64,000 nt of DNA from Clostridium_AD sp050717515 (GTDB lineage Bacteria; Bacillota; Clostridia; Clostridiales; Clostridiaceae). Position numbers and translations under genes: made by a program. Below are positions 36,102 to 45,010 of the stretch, in pieces. Within the stretch, counting starts at the first letter, position 1. The number at the start of each line of letters is the position of its first letter. The notes below the pieces were generated by a model. The model did no database searches. It worked only from the letters and a program-made list of their open reading frames with translations, and was not told the origin of the DNA. The DNA is taken from assembly GCF_050717515.1 (NCBI RefSeq), contig NZ_JBOITL010000023.1:62001-126000 (forward strand), given 5' to 3'.

Positions 36102-38402
36102 ATGATGCTAAAAAAAGAAAAAACATTTATCATTACTCTATCTACTATTATTTTAGCAACATTATTATTTGTCATTTTCACCTTAAATAAATTAGCCACC
36201 ACCAATATCTCCTCAAACATTAGCTCTCAAAAAGGAGTATTGGAGCTTTCAAATTGGGATTTTCATAAAGATGGTTATACTTCCCTTGGAGGTCAATGGG
36301 AATTTTACTGGCAGCAATTATTGACGCCAAAAGATTTTGCAACTAACTCAACACTTCCCTCTTATATAGAAATGCCTATGGAGTGGAATAAACACAATAA
36401 AATTTATAGTTCTAATGGCTATGCTACATATAGTTTAACAATAAAATTAAATGATAAATATAAAGACACCCTTTTAGGTATTAGTGTTCCTGATATGTTA
36501 TCTGCATATAAATTATGGGTTAATGGAGACCTCCTTTCTTCTAATGGAATTGTTGGTACAAGCAGTTTTTCCGAACATCCCAGCACTATACCCATAACCA
36601 GTTATTTTATGAATAAAAGTGATAAAATTCATTTAGTACTTCAAATTTCAAATTATAATTTTAAAGATGGTGGTACCCAGGACAAAATTTATCTAGGGAC
36701 ACAAACTCAAATGTCTAATAAAAGAGAAGCTTCCATTGCTCTTGAAATTCTTTACTTCAGTGTATTGCTTATAATGGGCTTGTATCACTTGTGGTTATAT
36801 GCTTTTAGAACAGATGATACGCCTAAACTGTATTTTGGCGCCCTCTGTATAACTTTATCTTTAAGAGCCTTAATTGTTGGCAATAAATACTTTTTCACAA
36901 TGTATAATAACTTAAGCTATAGCTTGGGACTTAAACTAGAATACTTAACTTTTTATGTTGGAGTTTATCTTATGATAAATTACATACATGTAGTTTTTAA
37001 AAATAATTATTCAAAATGGATTAAAAATGGTTGCAAACTTTTTTGTTTTTTCTTTATAATTACTACTATATTTATCCCCCCCCTGCTCTCCTCAAAGTTC
37101 CTTATGGTCTTTCAAATATTCACTTTATTAATGATTATTTATGCTTCTTTTATCATATTAAAATCATATAATAGTAGAAAACAAGGGAGCTTAATTATTG
37201 CAATTAGTTGTTTAGTACCTATTGCTATAACCGCTATGTCAATACTACGACATCTAGGTTTAAATAATTTCAATGACTATTCACTATCAGGATTCTTATT
37301 TCTCATACTTTTTAATGCTTTTATGTTGGCAATGAATGAATCTAAAGCTTACAAAAAAATAGAAAATTTATCTAAGGAAAAAGAACAGTATCTATTAGCA
37401 GAAAAACTTACAAAAGTTACCTTTCTCTTAAATTCTACCTTGAATTTACAAGAGGTTTTAGATAAATTATTAGAAAACTTAAAAGAATTAGTACCTTATG
37501 ACAGTGCCTCATTTTTCATGGAAGAAAATAACCGTTTTAACGTTAGGGCCGGAAATGGATTTGAAAATGTGGAAGATATATATAAAATTTCTATTAATAA
37601 AGAGGATGACAAGCTATTTAAAGAAATATGTACAACTAAAACTACACTATTAGTTTCTGATGTTAAAGAAGATCCTCGTTTTAGTCTATTTATAGATAAA
37701 GCTACAATTGAAAGTTGGATGGGAATACCTATACTGTTTAAAAACGAAATTGTCGGTATCTTAACATTAGATTCAACCCAAAAGAATATTTATACTAAGT
37801 ATCACTGTGACATAGCTTTATACTTTGCATGCCATGCAGGAATGGCTATAGAAAATGCTAAACTACATGGTAAAACTAAGCATCTAGCTAGCATAGACCC
37901 GCTAACTAACTTGTACAACAGACGTAGTTTTTTTGAACTTGCAAATATAAACTTTGATAAAGCAAAATCATTTGCACAGACCATTTCAGGCATTATGATG
38001 GACATTGACGATTTCAAGAAAGTCAATGATAATTTAGGTCACCATACTGGTGACCTGGTATTAAAGCATCTTTCTAAAATTTGCTCTGAAACTTTAAGTA
38101 AGAATCATATTTTAGGTCGTTATGGTGGTGAAGAATTTATTGTTCTATTACCCACTATCTCCTTTGAAGAAGCAGAAATAATTGGTGAAGCCCTACGAAG
38201 TGCTATAGAAAATAACCCTATAATTATTAGGAAATCAGCTTCGATACCTATAACCTTAAGCATTGGAGTTGCTTCCATTACTCCTACAATACAAGATTTA
38301 GATTATTTGTTTGTAGAGGCGGATAAAGCGCTGTATCAAGCAAAATCTCTAGGTAAAAATCAAGTTGTGTCAATAAATTTGGACTCTTCAACAGTAACTT
38401 AG
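36102..38402 (+). CDS. 7TMR-DISM - GAF - GGDEF diguanylate cyclase
   Basis: 766-aa membrane sensor. N-terminal anchor (about 10-30), an outside jelly-roll domain (about 45-205: SNWDFHKDGYTSLGGQWEFY is typical of DISMED2), seven TM helices (about 210-410), a GAF domain (about 435-590), and a GGDEF domain (about 600-760) with DPLTNLYNRR and active GRYGGEEF. No I-site RxxD is obvious ahead of GGEEF. It should make c-di-GMP in response to an outside ligand, opposing the HD-GYP protein upstream. GGGGGGAG precedes the ATG. Confidence 0.93.
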   Translation: MMLKKEKTFIITLSTIILATLLFVIFTLNKLATTNISSNISSQKGVLELSNWDFHKDGYTSLGGQWEFYWQQLLTPKDFATNSTLPSYIEMPMEWNKHNKIYSSNGYATYSLTIKLNDKYKDTLLGISVPDMLSAYKLWVNGDLLSSNGIVGTSSFSEHPSTIPITSYFMNKSDKIHLVLQISNYNFKDGGTQDKIYLGTQTQMSNKREASIALEILYFSVLLIMGLYHLWLYAFRTDDTPKLYFGALCITLSLRALIVGNKYFFTMYNNLSYSLGLKLEYLTFYVGVYLMINYIHVVFKNNYSKWIKNGCKLFCFFFIITTIFIPPLLSSKFLMVFQIFTLLMIIYASFIILKSYNSRKQGSLIIAISCLVPIAITAMSILRHLGLNNFNDYSLSGFLFLILFNAFMLAMNESKAYKKIENLSKEKEQYLLAEKLTKVTFLLNSTLNLQEVLDKLLENLKELVPYDSASFFMEENNRFNVRAGNGFENVEDIYKISINKEDDKLFKEICTTKTTLLVSDVKEDPRFSLFIDKATIESWMGIPILFKNEIVGILTLDSTQKNIYTKYHCDIALYFACHAGMAIENAKLHGKTKHLASIDPLTNLYNRRSFFELANINFDKAKSFAQTISGIMMDIDDFKKVNDNLGHHTGDLVLKHLSKICSETLSKNHILGRYGGEEFIVLLPTISFEEAEIIGEALRSAIENNPIIIRKSASIPITLSIGVASITPTIQDLDYLFVEADKALYQAKSLGKNQVVSINLDSSTVT

Positions 38403-38558
38403 GATGGAGGTAGTTTAGGTAGAGACTGGGATAAAAAATATACCAAAAACTAGATTTGGATTTACTTGTTACGCTAATATAATGAGTTTTACAGACTCTT
38501 AGTTTATGTACTTAAAAATCCCGTAAGCAAGCCCAGACACATGACAATTACTAAAAAA

Positions 38559-38648
38559 AGCATGGGATTTCTCTGGAGTGGCTTTCAATAAGAAGCGCAG
38601 AAACTCTTGAAATTCTTATTGCAAGCCACCTAGGCGAAATCCCATGCT
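38559..38648. repeat. Repeat B, short form (terminator-like)
   Basis: AGCATGGGATTTC and GAAATCCCATGCT form a perfect outer stem, with GGAGTGGC/GCCACC and AATAAGAA/TTCTTATT inside and the loop GCGCAGAAACTC from repeat B. The internal core of the long form is absent. On the minus strand it is followed by seven T, so it can end the zinc-ribbon gene. Confidence 0.75.
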
Positions 38649-38659
38649 TTATTTTATTA

Positions 38660-38833
38660 TTAAAGATTATCTATTTTTTTATGCTGACATCTCTTACAAA
38701 CCTTAATTTTTTCACCACTACCCATAATTAGATCATACAACAACTTTATTCTTTCAGTCTTACATACAGGACAAGTTCCTCTTCCTCTTGATGGCAACTT
38801 CCACAAAGCCCTACCGCGAAATTCTTTTCCCAT
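38660..38833 (-). CDS. Small zinc-ribbon-like protein (57 aa)
   Basis: Starts with ATG at 38833 behind GGGGGATTTAAA. The protein begins MGKEFRGRALWKLPSRGRG, then CPVCK (about 21-25), and ends with CKRCQHKK (about 46-53). Two CxxC pairs 21 residues apart suggest one bound zinc, and the basic character suggests nucleic-acid or ribosome contact. I do not recognise a named family. The repeat B short form provides a terminator. Confidence 0.75.
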   Translation of the reverse strand: MGKEFRGRALWKLPSRGRGTCPVCKTERIKLLYDLIMGSGEKIKVCKRCQHKKIDNL

Positions 38834-38952
38834 TTTAAATCCCCCTTTTTGTTTATAGTTCTCTAATCACTATTAATAGTATTAATTATTGTAGGGAATT
38901 ATGAATGTTTTTTACACTTATATTTCGAAGAATAAATTTCCTACCTTTGGAA

Positions 38953-39483
38953 TTATTCTTTCACCTTATCTAAGGCACCTTTTATTACCTCTTCCATACT
39001 GATATGAGAAGTATCAATAACTAAATCATAGTTACTCTCATTATCTATATCAATATCATAAATATCCTTAAATCGACTAGACTCTAATCTCCTTCTTTCA
39101 ATTATATTCTCCTTTGCTTCTTGTTTTGAAGCATATTTCTCTGATGTACCTCTTTCATTCTTCATAGCCCGCTCCACTGCAACATCAATATCTACCTTTA
39201 GATAAATTTTAAAAGAATCTGGTATGAAATTCCATGCAAGTCTAGCATCAAAAATAAAATTTTCATTTTCTATTCCAATTTCTGTAGTCCTATTGTCAAC
39301 TTCATTATCTAAATTATTATTAAGCATATATTTATTGTATTCTGTTATAGATATTCCTTTTTCAACTGCTAGCTTTCTTTGTAATTCACCTACACTAAAA
39401 TAAGTATAATCTAAAGCCTCACTTATAGCCTTAGCAACACTGCTTTTACCTGAATATAAGGCTCCTGTTATAGTTATTTTCAA
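38953..39483 (-). CDS. Cytidylate-kinase-like nucleotide kinase
   Basis: 176 aa. P-loop ITGALYSGKSSVAKAI at the very start, YFSVGELQRKLA, FIFDARLAW (NMP-binding DxR), and lid region ERRRLESSRFKDIYDIDI. This pattern matches the archaeal-type/cytidylate kinase-like group (CMP kinase fold). It may be a (d)CMP kinase, but a housekeeping cmk elsewhere is likely. The start is TTG at 39483 with GGAG 12 bases upstream. Confidence 0.8.
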   Translation of the reverse strand: MKITITGALYSGKSSVAKAISEALDYTYFSVGELQRKLAVEKGISITEYNKYMLNNNLDNEVDNRTTEIGIENENFIFDARLAWNFIPDSFKIYLKVDIDVAVERAMKNERGTSEKYASKQEAKENIIERRRLESSRFKDIYDIDIDNESNYDLVIDTSHISMEEVIKGALDKVKE

Positions 39484-39670
39484 TTTAAAATCATCTCCAA
39501 TACTTTAATTCACTAAAATAAATACCCCATAAAATTATAATACCAATTATACTTCATAAATATACTTTTTGGAACTGCTCCTTGTAACAGATATCAACGG
39601 TTCTTCATATTATATATAATATTGATTTTATAATTGTTTTTTCCTAAAAAGCACTAAAAGGAGGTTTCAA

Positions 39671-40120
39671 ATGTTTGCAAACCCATATTCCATGTATGAT
39701 ATGAATTTATTAGAAAAATCCTTAGAAGGAATTAAATTAGCTGTTCAAGGTGAAAAAGAAGATGAATTATTCTATGATTACTTAATAAGCATTGCCCCTA
39801 CAGATGATGAAAAGAGAATTATTGCCTCTATAAGAGATGATGAACGTGGACATAATAAAATGTTTAGACAAATATATAAAAGCATAACTGGTGCCTTTGT
39901 ACCCTCTGGTGAAGATGAGGAATTTGTAAAGCCTATTTCTTACCCTGATGGTATAAAAAAAGCTTTATTTGGAGAACTGAGTGCTGTAGAAAGATATAGG
40001 GAAATCAGAAGAGGACTTCCATCTACAATTTATAGAGACATGCTTTTCAATATTATAACTGATGAAATAAAGCATAGTGCAAAATACAATTACTTATTTA
40101 CCCTAGTAAGGCAACTGTGA
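39671..40120 (+). CDS. Ferritin-like (rubrerythrin-type) diiron protein
   Basis: 149 aa, four-helix. Iron ligands are visible: Glu in VQGEKEDELFYDYL, ExxH in DDERGHNKM, Glu in GELSAVERYRE and ExxH in DEIKHSAKY. No rubredoxin domain. Members of this group are thought to handle iron or peroxide, but this protein's role is not known. AAAGGAGG precedes the ATG. Repeat A copy 2 lies after it and separates it from the aminopeptidase gene. Confidence 0.85.
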   Translation: MFANPYSMYDMNLLEKSLEGIKLAVQGEKEDELFYDYLISIAPTDDEKRIIASIRDDERGHNKMFRQIYKSITGAFVPSGEDEEFVKPISYPDGIKKALFGELSAVERYREIRRGLPSTIYRDMLFNIITDEIKHSAKYNYLFTLVRQL

Positions 40121-40170
40121 CTTGGAAATAATAGTAAGGTGACTGTTACTTGGAGATAATAGGGTTATGC

Positions 40171-40290
40171 ATTTTTTCTTATATTACGCTAACAAAAGTA
40201 TATATTGCGTAGAATGCATTAGAATTCCTTGGCGACATGAACGCATTTTAGCAATATATACCTTTTGTTATAGCATTCTTTAAGAAAAAT
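40171..40290. repeat. Palindromic intergenic repeat A, copy 2 (~120 bp)
   Basis: Arms begin ATTTTTTCTTA and end AATGCATT/AACGCATT, with CTAACAAAAGTATATATTG-like cores, matching copy 1 (5236-5357) in layout and most bases. It lies between the ferritin-like gene and the leucyl aminopeptidase promoter. Confidence 0.8.
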
Positions 40291-40301
40291 CTCTATATCT
40301 A

Positions 40302-40361
40302 TTGACAAAATTAGTCACTAAGCATACAATCAAATTAGATATTACTTGATAATCATTATCG
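40302..40361 (+). promoter_or_regulatory. Promoter with Fur-like box for the aminopeptidase gene
   Basis: -35 TTGACA (40302), 17-base spacer, -10 TACAAT (40325-40330). At 40347-40361 the palindrome TGATAATCATTATCG matches 14 of 15 bases of the TGATAATNATTATCA Fur consensus. Its place just downstream of the start site fits repression by iron-loaded Fur. Confidence 0.65.
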
Positions 40362-40430
40362 TTTTATATGAACTAGGCACATGATAATAAATATGCCTTA
40401 TACCAAAAATGAAAGAGAAGGTGAATATGT

Positions 40431-41927
40431 ATGATATTCAATAGCAAAAATATAAAATCCAAAACCAATGAAGCTGAAACAAAATTTATTACATATTTTG
40501 AGGATTCCAAATTAGAAGATCTAAATTTAATTTTAGACAATGAATTATTGTCTAAAATTAAATTTACATTAGATAGTGAAGACTTTAAATGTAAAAACGG
40601 AGAGCTTCAAAATATCAACTTATTTAGAAATGAAAGTCCTAAAAATATAATTTTAGTTGGTATTGGTAAAAAAGAAGATTTTAATTTAGACAAATTAAGA
40701 AAAAATATAGCAAAAGCAGTAAAAGAGGCAGCAAATCTTAAATCTAAATCTATTGATATAAATATACAAAATTTAGTTAGCCTAATGAACTTAGATGAGA
40801 TCACTCGAACTATTTCTGAAGCTACTGTCATGGCAGATTATAAATTTGATAAATATAAATCAGATAAAAAAGCTTCAGTCTTAGAACAATTCACTATAAT
40901 ATACAATCAGGAAGATGAATTAGAAAGTATTGATATGGGAATTAATGAAGGTATAATACTTGGACAAGCTAACCTATTAGCTAGAACCTTAGTTAATGAA
41001 CCTGCTAATATATTAAGTCCTATAAATCTAGCAAGCCAGGCAACAAAAGCCGGTGATGAAAGTGGCTTTGAAGTTGAAATATTTGATGAAGCTTCTATAA
41101 AAGAGTTGAATATGCAAGCATTCCTTGAAGTAGCAAAAGCTTCTGATAACCCACCAAGATTAATTGTAATGAGATATAATGGCAACCCGGTCAATAAGGA
41201 TGAAATTGTAGGACTCGTTGGAAAAGGACTTACTTATGATACTGGTGGTTTATCTATAAAACCTACTACTGGAATGCTTACAATGAAATCTGATATGGGT
41301 GGAGCAGCTGCTGTAATTGGTGCCATGACTGCTATAACAAAACTAAAAGCAAAGGTAAATGTAGTGGCAGTCATTGCTTCTTGTGAAAATATGATTAGTG
41401 GAAACAGTTACAGACCAGGAGACATAATAGGCTCCATGGGTGGAAAAACCATAGAAGTACTTAACACTGATGCTGAAGGAAGATTAACGCTTGTAGATGC
41501 AGTGAATTATATAATTGAAAAAGAGCATGCTACTAAAGTAGTAGATATAGCCACATTAACTGGGGCAGTTATTTCAGCTTTAGGAACTACAACTACTGGT
41601 GTAGTTTCAAATAATGATTTCTTCTATAATAGATTAGAGCAAGCTTCAAAAATTTGTGATGAAAAAGTTTGGAGATTACCTGCTTTTGATGAATATAAAG
41701 AATTAATAAAGTCTGATGTAGCAGACCTTAAAAACCTAGGCGGTATAAAAGCTGGAACTATAACAGCAGGCTTATTCATTGGAGAATTTGTAGAAGAAAA
41801 ACCTTGGCTACACCTTGATATAGCTGGAACTTCTTGGTCAGAAAAAGATAGTGGTTATAAATCTAAAGGTGGAACTGGTGAAGGTGCTAGATTGTTGTAT
41901 CACTTGATTAAGCAACTAGAAAAATAA
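40431..41927 (+). CDS. Leucyl aminopeptidase, M17 family (PepA-like)
   Basis: 498 aa, two-metal cytosolic exopeptidase. Metal and catalytic motifs GKGLTYDTGGLSIKP and NTDAEGRLTL (about 345-354) are intact; the N-terminal domain (1-170) is weaker, as in the family. It should cut N-terminal residues off peptides. The gene is alone, with a strong promoter and Fur-like box, and ends in a perfect hairpin. The ATG has AGAGAAGGTG upstream. Confidence 0.95.
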   Translation: MIFNSKNIKSKTNEAETKFITYFEDSKLEDLNLILDNELLSKIKFTLDSEDFKCKNGELQNINLFRNESPKNIILVGIGKKEDFNLDKLRKNIAKAVKEAANLKSKSIDINIQNLVSLMNLDEITRTISEATVMADYKFDKYKSDKKASVLEQFTIIYNQEDELESIDMGINEGIILGQANLLARTLVNEPANILSPINLASQATKAGDESGFEVEIFDEASIKELNMQAFLEVAKASDNPPRLIVMRYNGNPVNKDEIVGLVGKGLTYDTGGLSIKPTTGMLTMKSDMGGAAAVIGAMTAITKLKAKVNVVAVIASCENMISGNSYRPGDIIGSMGGKTIEVLNTDAEGRLTLVDAVNYIIEKEHATKVVDIATLTGAVISALGTTTTGVVSNNDFFYNRLEQASKICDEKVWRLPAFDEYKELIKSDVADLKNLGGIKAGTITAGLFIGEFVEEKPWLHLDIAGTSWSEKDSGYKSKGGTGEGARLLYHLIKQLEK

Positions 41928-41929
41928 AA

Positions 41930-41979
41930 AAAAAACAAACTATCAAAATACTTATAAGTATTTTGATAGTTTGTTTTTT
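41930..41979 (+). terminator. Terminator of the aminopeptidase gene
   Basis: Perfect stem of more than 20 bp (centre CTTATAAG) ending in TTTTTT. Confidence 0.92.
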
Positions 41980-42024
41980 AAAATAATCCCTATAATTTAA
42001 AAGCTTGTCTTTGTGCGTAAAGAC

Positions 42025-42849
42025 TTACTGTCTCTTAGATTCACTCATAGCTTTATCAAGTTCACTTGTAATATCATTTATGGTTTTTTTCTTTTCTTCT
42101 ATAGATTTACCCTTGACTTCATCAAGGATGTTTTGAATTTGTTGCATTTTTTCCTTTTGTGTTTCATTCATAAATACAACAGCGCTTTGCATTTTTTCTT
42201 CCAAGGTCGCTAGTTGTTTGTCTACGTCTGCGGAACTGCTCTTGTCCAAGTCTTTAAGCAACATTTTTATATCCAGTTTCACAGCGGTTCCTAATATTTT
42301 ATTATCTACAATCTTTAAACTATTGATCTTAAAAGGAAGTGCACCTTCTTTAATTTTTATTAAGTTGTCCTCTACATAAAATACCTTACTATCCTGTTTT
42401 TTTATTTGAGAAATTATCAGGCTTTTAGGTACCGGCAGCTTTCCGATTTTAAAATTGTCTGCAAGATATACAATTTCTCCATTAGAAAAACTTATTTTAC
42501 CTTTAGAAGAAAGTAGCAATTTAAGTTTGTTATAACTTATAGGCGCCTCAATTAAAAGTTCATCATTTAACACTTTTATGTTAACACCCTGTAGAGTTAT
42601 ATTCCCCTTATTTACAGGATTTTTAAAATTTAAATTGATAAGTTCATCTATATCCTTTTGATTTAATTGAAATTCTCCACCTCTTACTTTAATATATGCA
42701 AGTTTACTCACAATCTCTGTGGAATCTGTTTTTCTAACAATTATCCCACCATTATATAAAATCATGTATGCAAAGACTGCCATTGCTCCTAATACAATAC
42801 TCAGTAACAATATTCCTCTGTTTTTCCTCATTTTTTTACTTCTAGCCAT
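42025..42849 (-). CDS. Hypothetical membrane-anchored protein, DUF2140/YpmS-like layout
   Basis: 274 aa. A basic start, one TM helix (about 12-33), then a beta-rich outside region (VNIKVLNDEL style; FKNPVNKGNITLQG) and a charged C-terminal coiled coil (about 205-270: QLATLEEKMQSAVVFMNE). The layout recalls YpmS-type proteins but I do not see a firm match. GGAGCG precedes the ATG. It converges on the aminopeptidase. Confidence 0.6.
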   Translation of the reverse strand: MARSKKMRKNRGILLLSIVLGAMAVFAYMILYNGGIIVRKTDSTEIVSKLAYIKVRGGEFQLNQKDIDELINLNFKNPVNKGNITLQGVNIKVLNDELLIEAPISYNKLKLLLSSKGKISFSNGEIVYLADNFKIGKLPVPKSLIISQIKKQDSKVFYVEDNLIKIKEGALPFKINSLKIVDNKILGTAVKLDIKMLLKDLDKSSSADVDKQLATLEEKMQSAVVFMNETQKEKMQQIQNILDEVKGKSIEEKKKTINDITSELDKAMSESKRQ

Positions 42850-43040
42850 AATCGCTCCTTCTATTCTTAATGTTTATATATTATCACATATAATACAACA
42901 TAAACTTGCAAATAAGATAGTTCACAAATAATTTATCCTTATCATGGTATTTATTTAGTCATATTATCCTAAATTGAAAATTGCGAACCAAGCCTTTAGT
43001 ATGATATTATATATCTAATAAGAATGCCTAGGAGGATATA

Positions 43041-44864
43041 ATGGAAACTGAAAAAAAACTTTATGCTAATCGAAAAAAACATTACGATAATCTATTAAAA
43101 AAACAGAATGAAATGGTAAGTTTTATAAGCTTATTAAGATTTTTAGTCTTTGCAAGTGGCCTCGGCTTTACTATTTTCTTTTATTTGCGACCTAATTATT
43201 ATTTATGCCTCTCTGTATTAATTGCCACTCTTCTAATATTTGTATTTCTAGCAATTAAACATAGCAAGATAAAACACAACAAAATTCGTTGTTCTACTTT
43301 AAGTAAAATTAATGAAAATTGTATAAAACGTCTTACTAACAATTGGAAGGAGTTTTCAGATAATGGTGAGGATTTTTCTGATGAAAATCACAATTATACA
43401 AAAGACTTAGATATATTTGGTGATAACTCCCTTTTCCAATGGATTAATAGTTGCACAACTTATCTTGGCAGAAAAAAATTGAAGGATACTTTCTCTGCTC
43501 CTATTTATAGTATTGAAGAAATATATAAAAGACAGGAAGCAATTAAAGAGCTTACAAACAATATTGGTTGGACGCAAAGATTTGAAGCGGAAGCAATACT
43601 TAGTGAAAATAAAAATCATAACCCGGAAGAATTGTTCAAATGGGTACAATCTAAAAATGAGTTTTTTCTAAAATCCTGGGTAATAGCTATAATAAGAATA
43701 TTACCAGTAATAACTCTATCAATTTTTGTGTCCTCCCTTATTTTTCCAAATATTTCCTATAAAATAGGACTTATAGGCGTCGTGATTCAAATAATACTTC
43801 TCTCACTTGGCTACAAAGAAGTAAGTAAAAATTTAGATACAGTACACCAATATAAAAATACAATTCTTATATATAATAAACTCCTTGTGCATATAGAAAA
43901 TAAGAAGTTTAGTTCAGAGTACTTGATAAAATTAAAAGAAAAACTTATAAATAGCAAGGGACTTACGGCCTCTTTTCAGATAAAAAAACTAGTAAATCTA
44001 GTGACCTTAATATCTGACAGAAAAAACATGTATTATATCCCCATAAACATCCTTACTCTGTGGGATTATCAATGTTTAATTAATTTACAACGCTTTAAAA
44101 AAGCTAGTGGAGCTTCTTTAAAATCTTGGCTAGAGGTTATAGGCGAAATGGAAGCCTTAAATAGTTTGTCTGCTATAGCCTATGAGCATAGTAATTGGAC
44201 AATGCCAAAGTTCAAGGAAGGCTCCCCTATTTTTAAAGCTAAAAGTCTGGGACACCCACTACTGGGAACCAGCAGAGTATATAATGACGTTCTCATTGAA
44301 AAATCACGAAACATTCTTTTAATAACTGGTTCCAATATGTCTGGAAAAAGCACATTACTTCGTACTACAGGTATTAACTTAGTTTTAGCCTATGCCGGTG
44401 CTCCCGTATGTGCAGATGATTTTTACTGCTCTATAATGGATATTTATACCTGCATGAGGACAAGTGATAATTTAGAAAAGAATATTTCTTCTTTCTATGC
44501 AGAGCTACTCCGAATAAAAAAACTTGTAAGTGCTACGGAAAATAAAGCCCCAATATTCTTCTTATTAGATGAAATTTTCAAAGGAACTAACTCTATAGAT
44601 CGGCATACAGGAGCTAAGGTTTTGGTAAGCAAATTAAGTAATGAAAATGCACTAGGCTTTGTATCTACCCACGATTTGGAATTAGGTGAAATAGAGAATA
44701 CCAACGTGAAAGTTAAAAATTATCACCTTAGAGAATATTATAAAGATGATAAACTATACTTTGACTATAAATTGCGACCTGGGGTTTCTACCACTAGAAA
44801 TGCATTATACTTAATGAAAATGGCAGGACTTGAAATTCCACCGGACATTGAAATTCCTAAATAA
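43041..44864 (+). CDS. MutS-family ATPase with membrane segments
   Basis: 607 aa. The C-terminal third is a MutS ATPase (domain V): Walker A TGSNMSGKSTLLRT (about 430-443), FFLLDEIFKGTNSIDRH (Walker B), FVSTHDLEL. The N-terminal mismatch-binding domains of true MutS are absent; instead there are two hydrophobic pairs (about 27-75 and 212-255). This fits the membrane-associated MutS-like group, whose job is unknown; a mismatch-repair role is unlikely. AGGAGG precedes the ATG; a terminator follows. Confidence 0.88.
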   Translation: METEKKLYANRKKHYDNLLKKQNEMVSFISLLRFLVFASGLGFTIFFYLRPNYYLCLSVLIATLLIFVFLAIKHSKIKHNKIRCSTLSKINENCIKRLTNNWKEFSDNGEDFSDENHNYTKDLDIFGDNSLFQWINSCTTYLGRKKLKDTFSAPIYSIEEIYKRQEAIKELTNNIGWTQRFEAEAILSENKNHNPEELFKWVQSKNEFFLKSWVIAIIRILPVITLSIFVSSLIFPNISYKIGLIGVVIQIILLSLGYKEVSKNLDTVHQYKNTILIYNKLLVHIENKKFSSEYLIKLKEKLINSKGLTASFQIKKLVNLVTLISDRKNMYYIPINILTLWDYQCLINLQRFKKASGASLKSWLEVIGEMEALNSLSAIAYEHSNWTMPKFKEGSPIFKAKSLGHPLLGTSRVYNDVLIEKSRNILLITGSNMSGKSTLLRTTGINLVLAYAGAPVCADDFYCSIMDIYTCMRTSDNLEKNISSFYAELLRIKKLVSATENKAPIFFLLDEIFKGTNSIDRHTGAKVLVSKLSNENALGFVSTHDLELGEIENTNVKVKNYHLREYYKDDKLYFDYKLRPGVSTTRNALYLMKMAGLEIPPDIEIPK

Positions 44865-44897
44865 AATTATGAGTTTTATCCCCAATAAAATATTTAA

Positions 44898-44940
44898 AAC
44901 ATCAAAATACCTCTCAGGTATTTTGATGTTTTTATTTTTT
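44898..44940 (+). terminator. Terminator of the MutS-like gene
   Basis: AACATCAAAATACC stem with its complement, 5-base loop, then TTTTTATTTTTT. Confidence 0.9.
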
Positions 44941-44952
44941 AACCATATTTTA

Positions 44953-44983
44953 GAAGGAAAGTCTCCCACTTCCATAAGTGGGC
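44953..44983 (+). repeat. Relic D2, resembling an IS200/IS605 end
   Basis: AGAAGGAAAGTCTCCCACTT followed by ATAAGTGGG forms a subterminal hairpin and matches D1 (25553-25587, inverted). A further AACAATT/AATTGTT stem lies directly after it. Confidence 0.5.
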
Positions 44984-45010
44984 GGTAACAATTGATAATT
45001 GTTACCTGCA

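Noticed and set aside
39541..39660. PerR box before the ferritin-like gene
   Set aside because: Only one half-site (TTATAATTGTT) resembles the consensus; too weak in AT-rich DNA.
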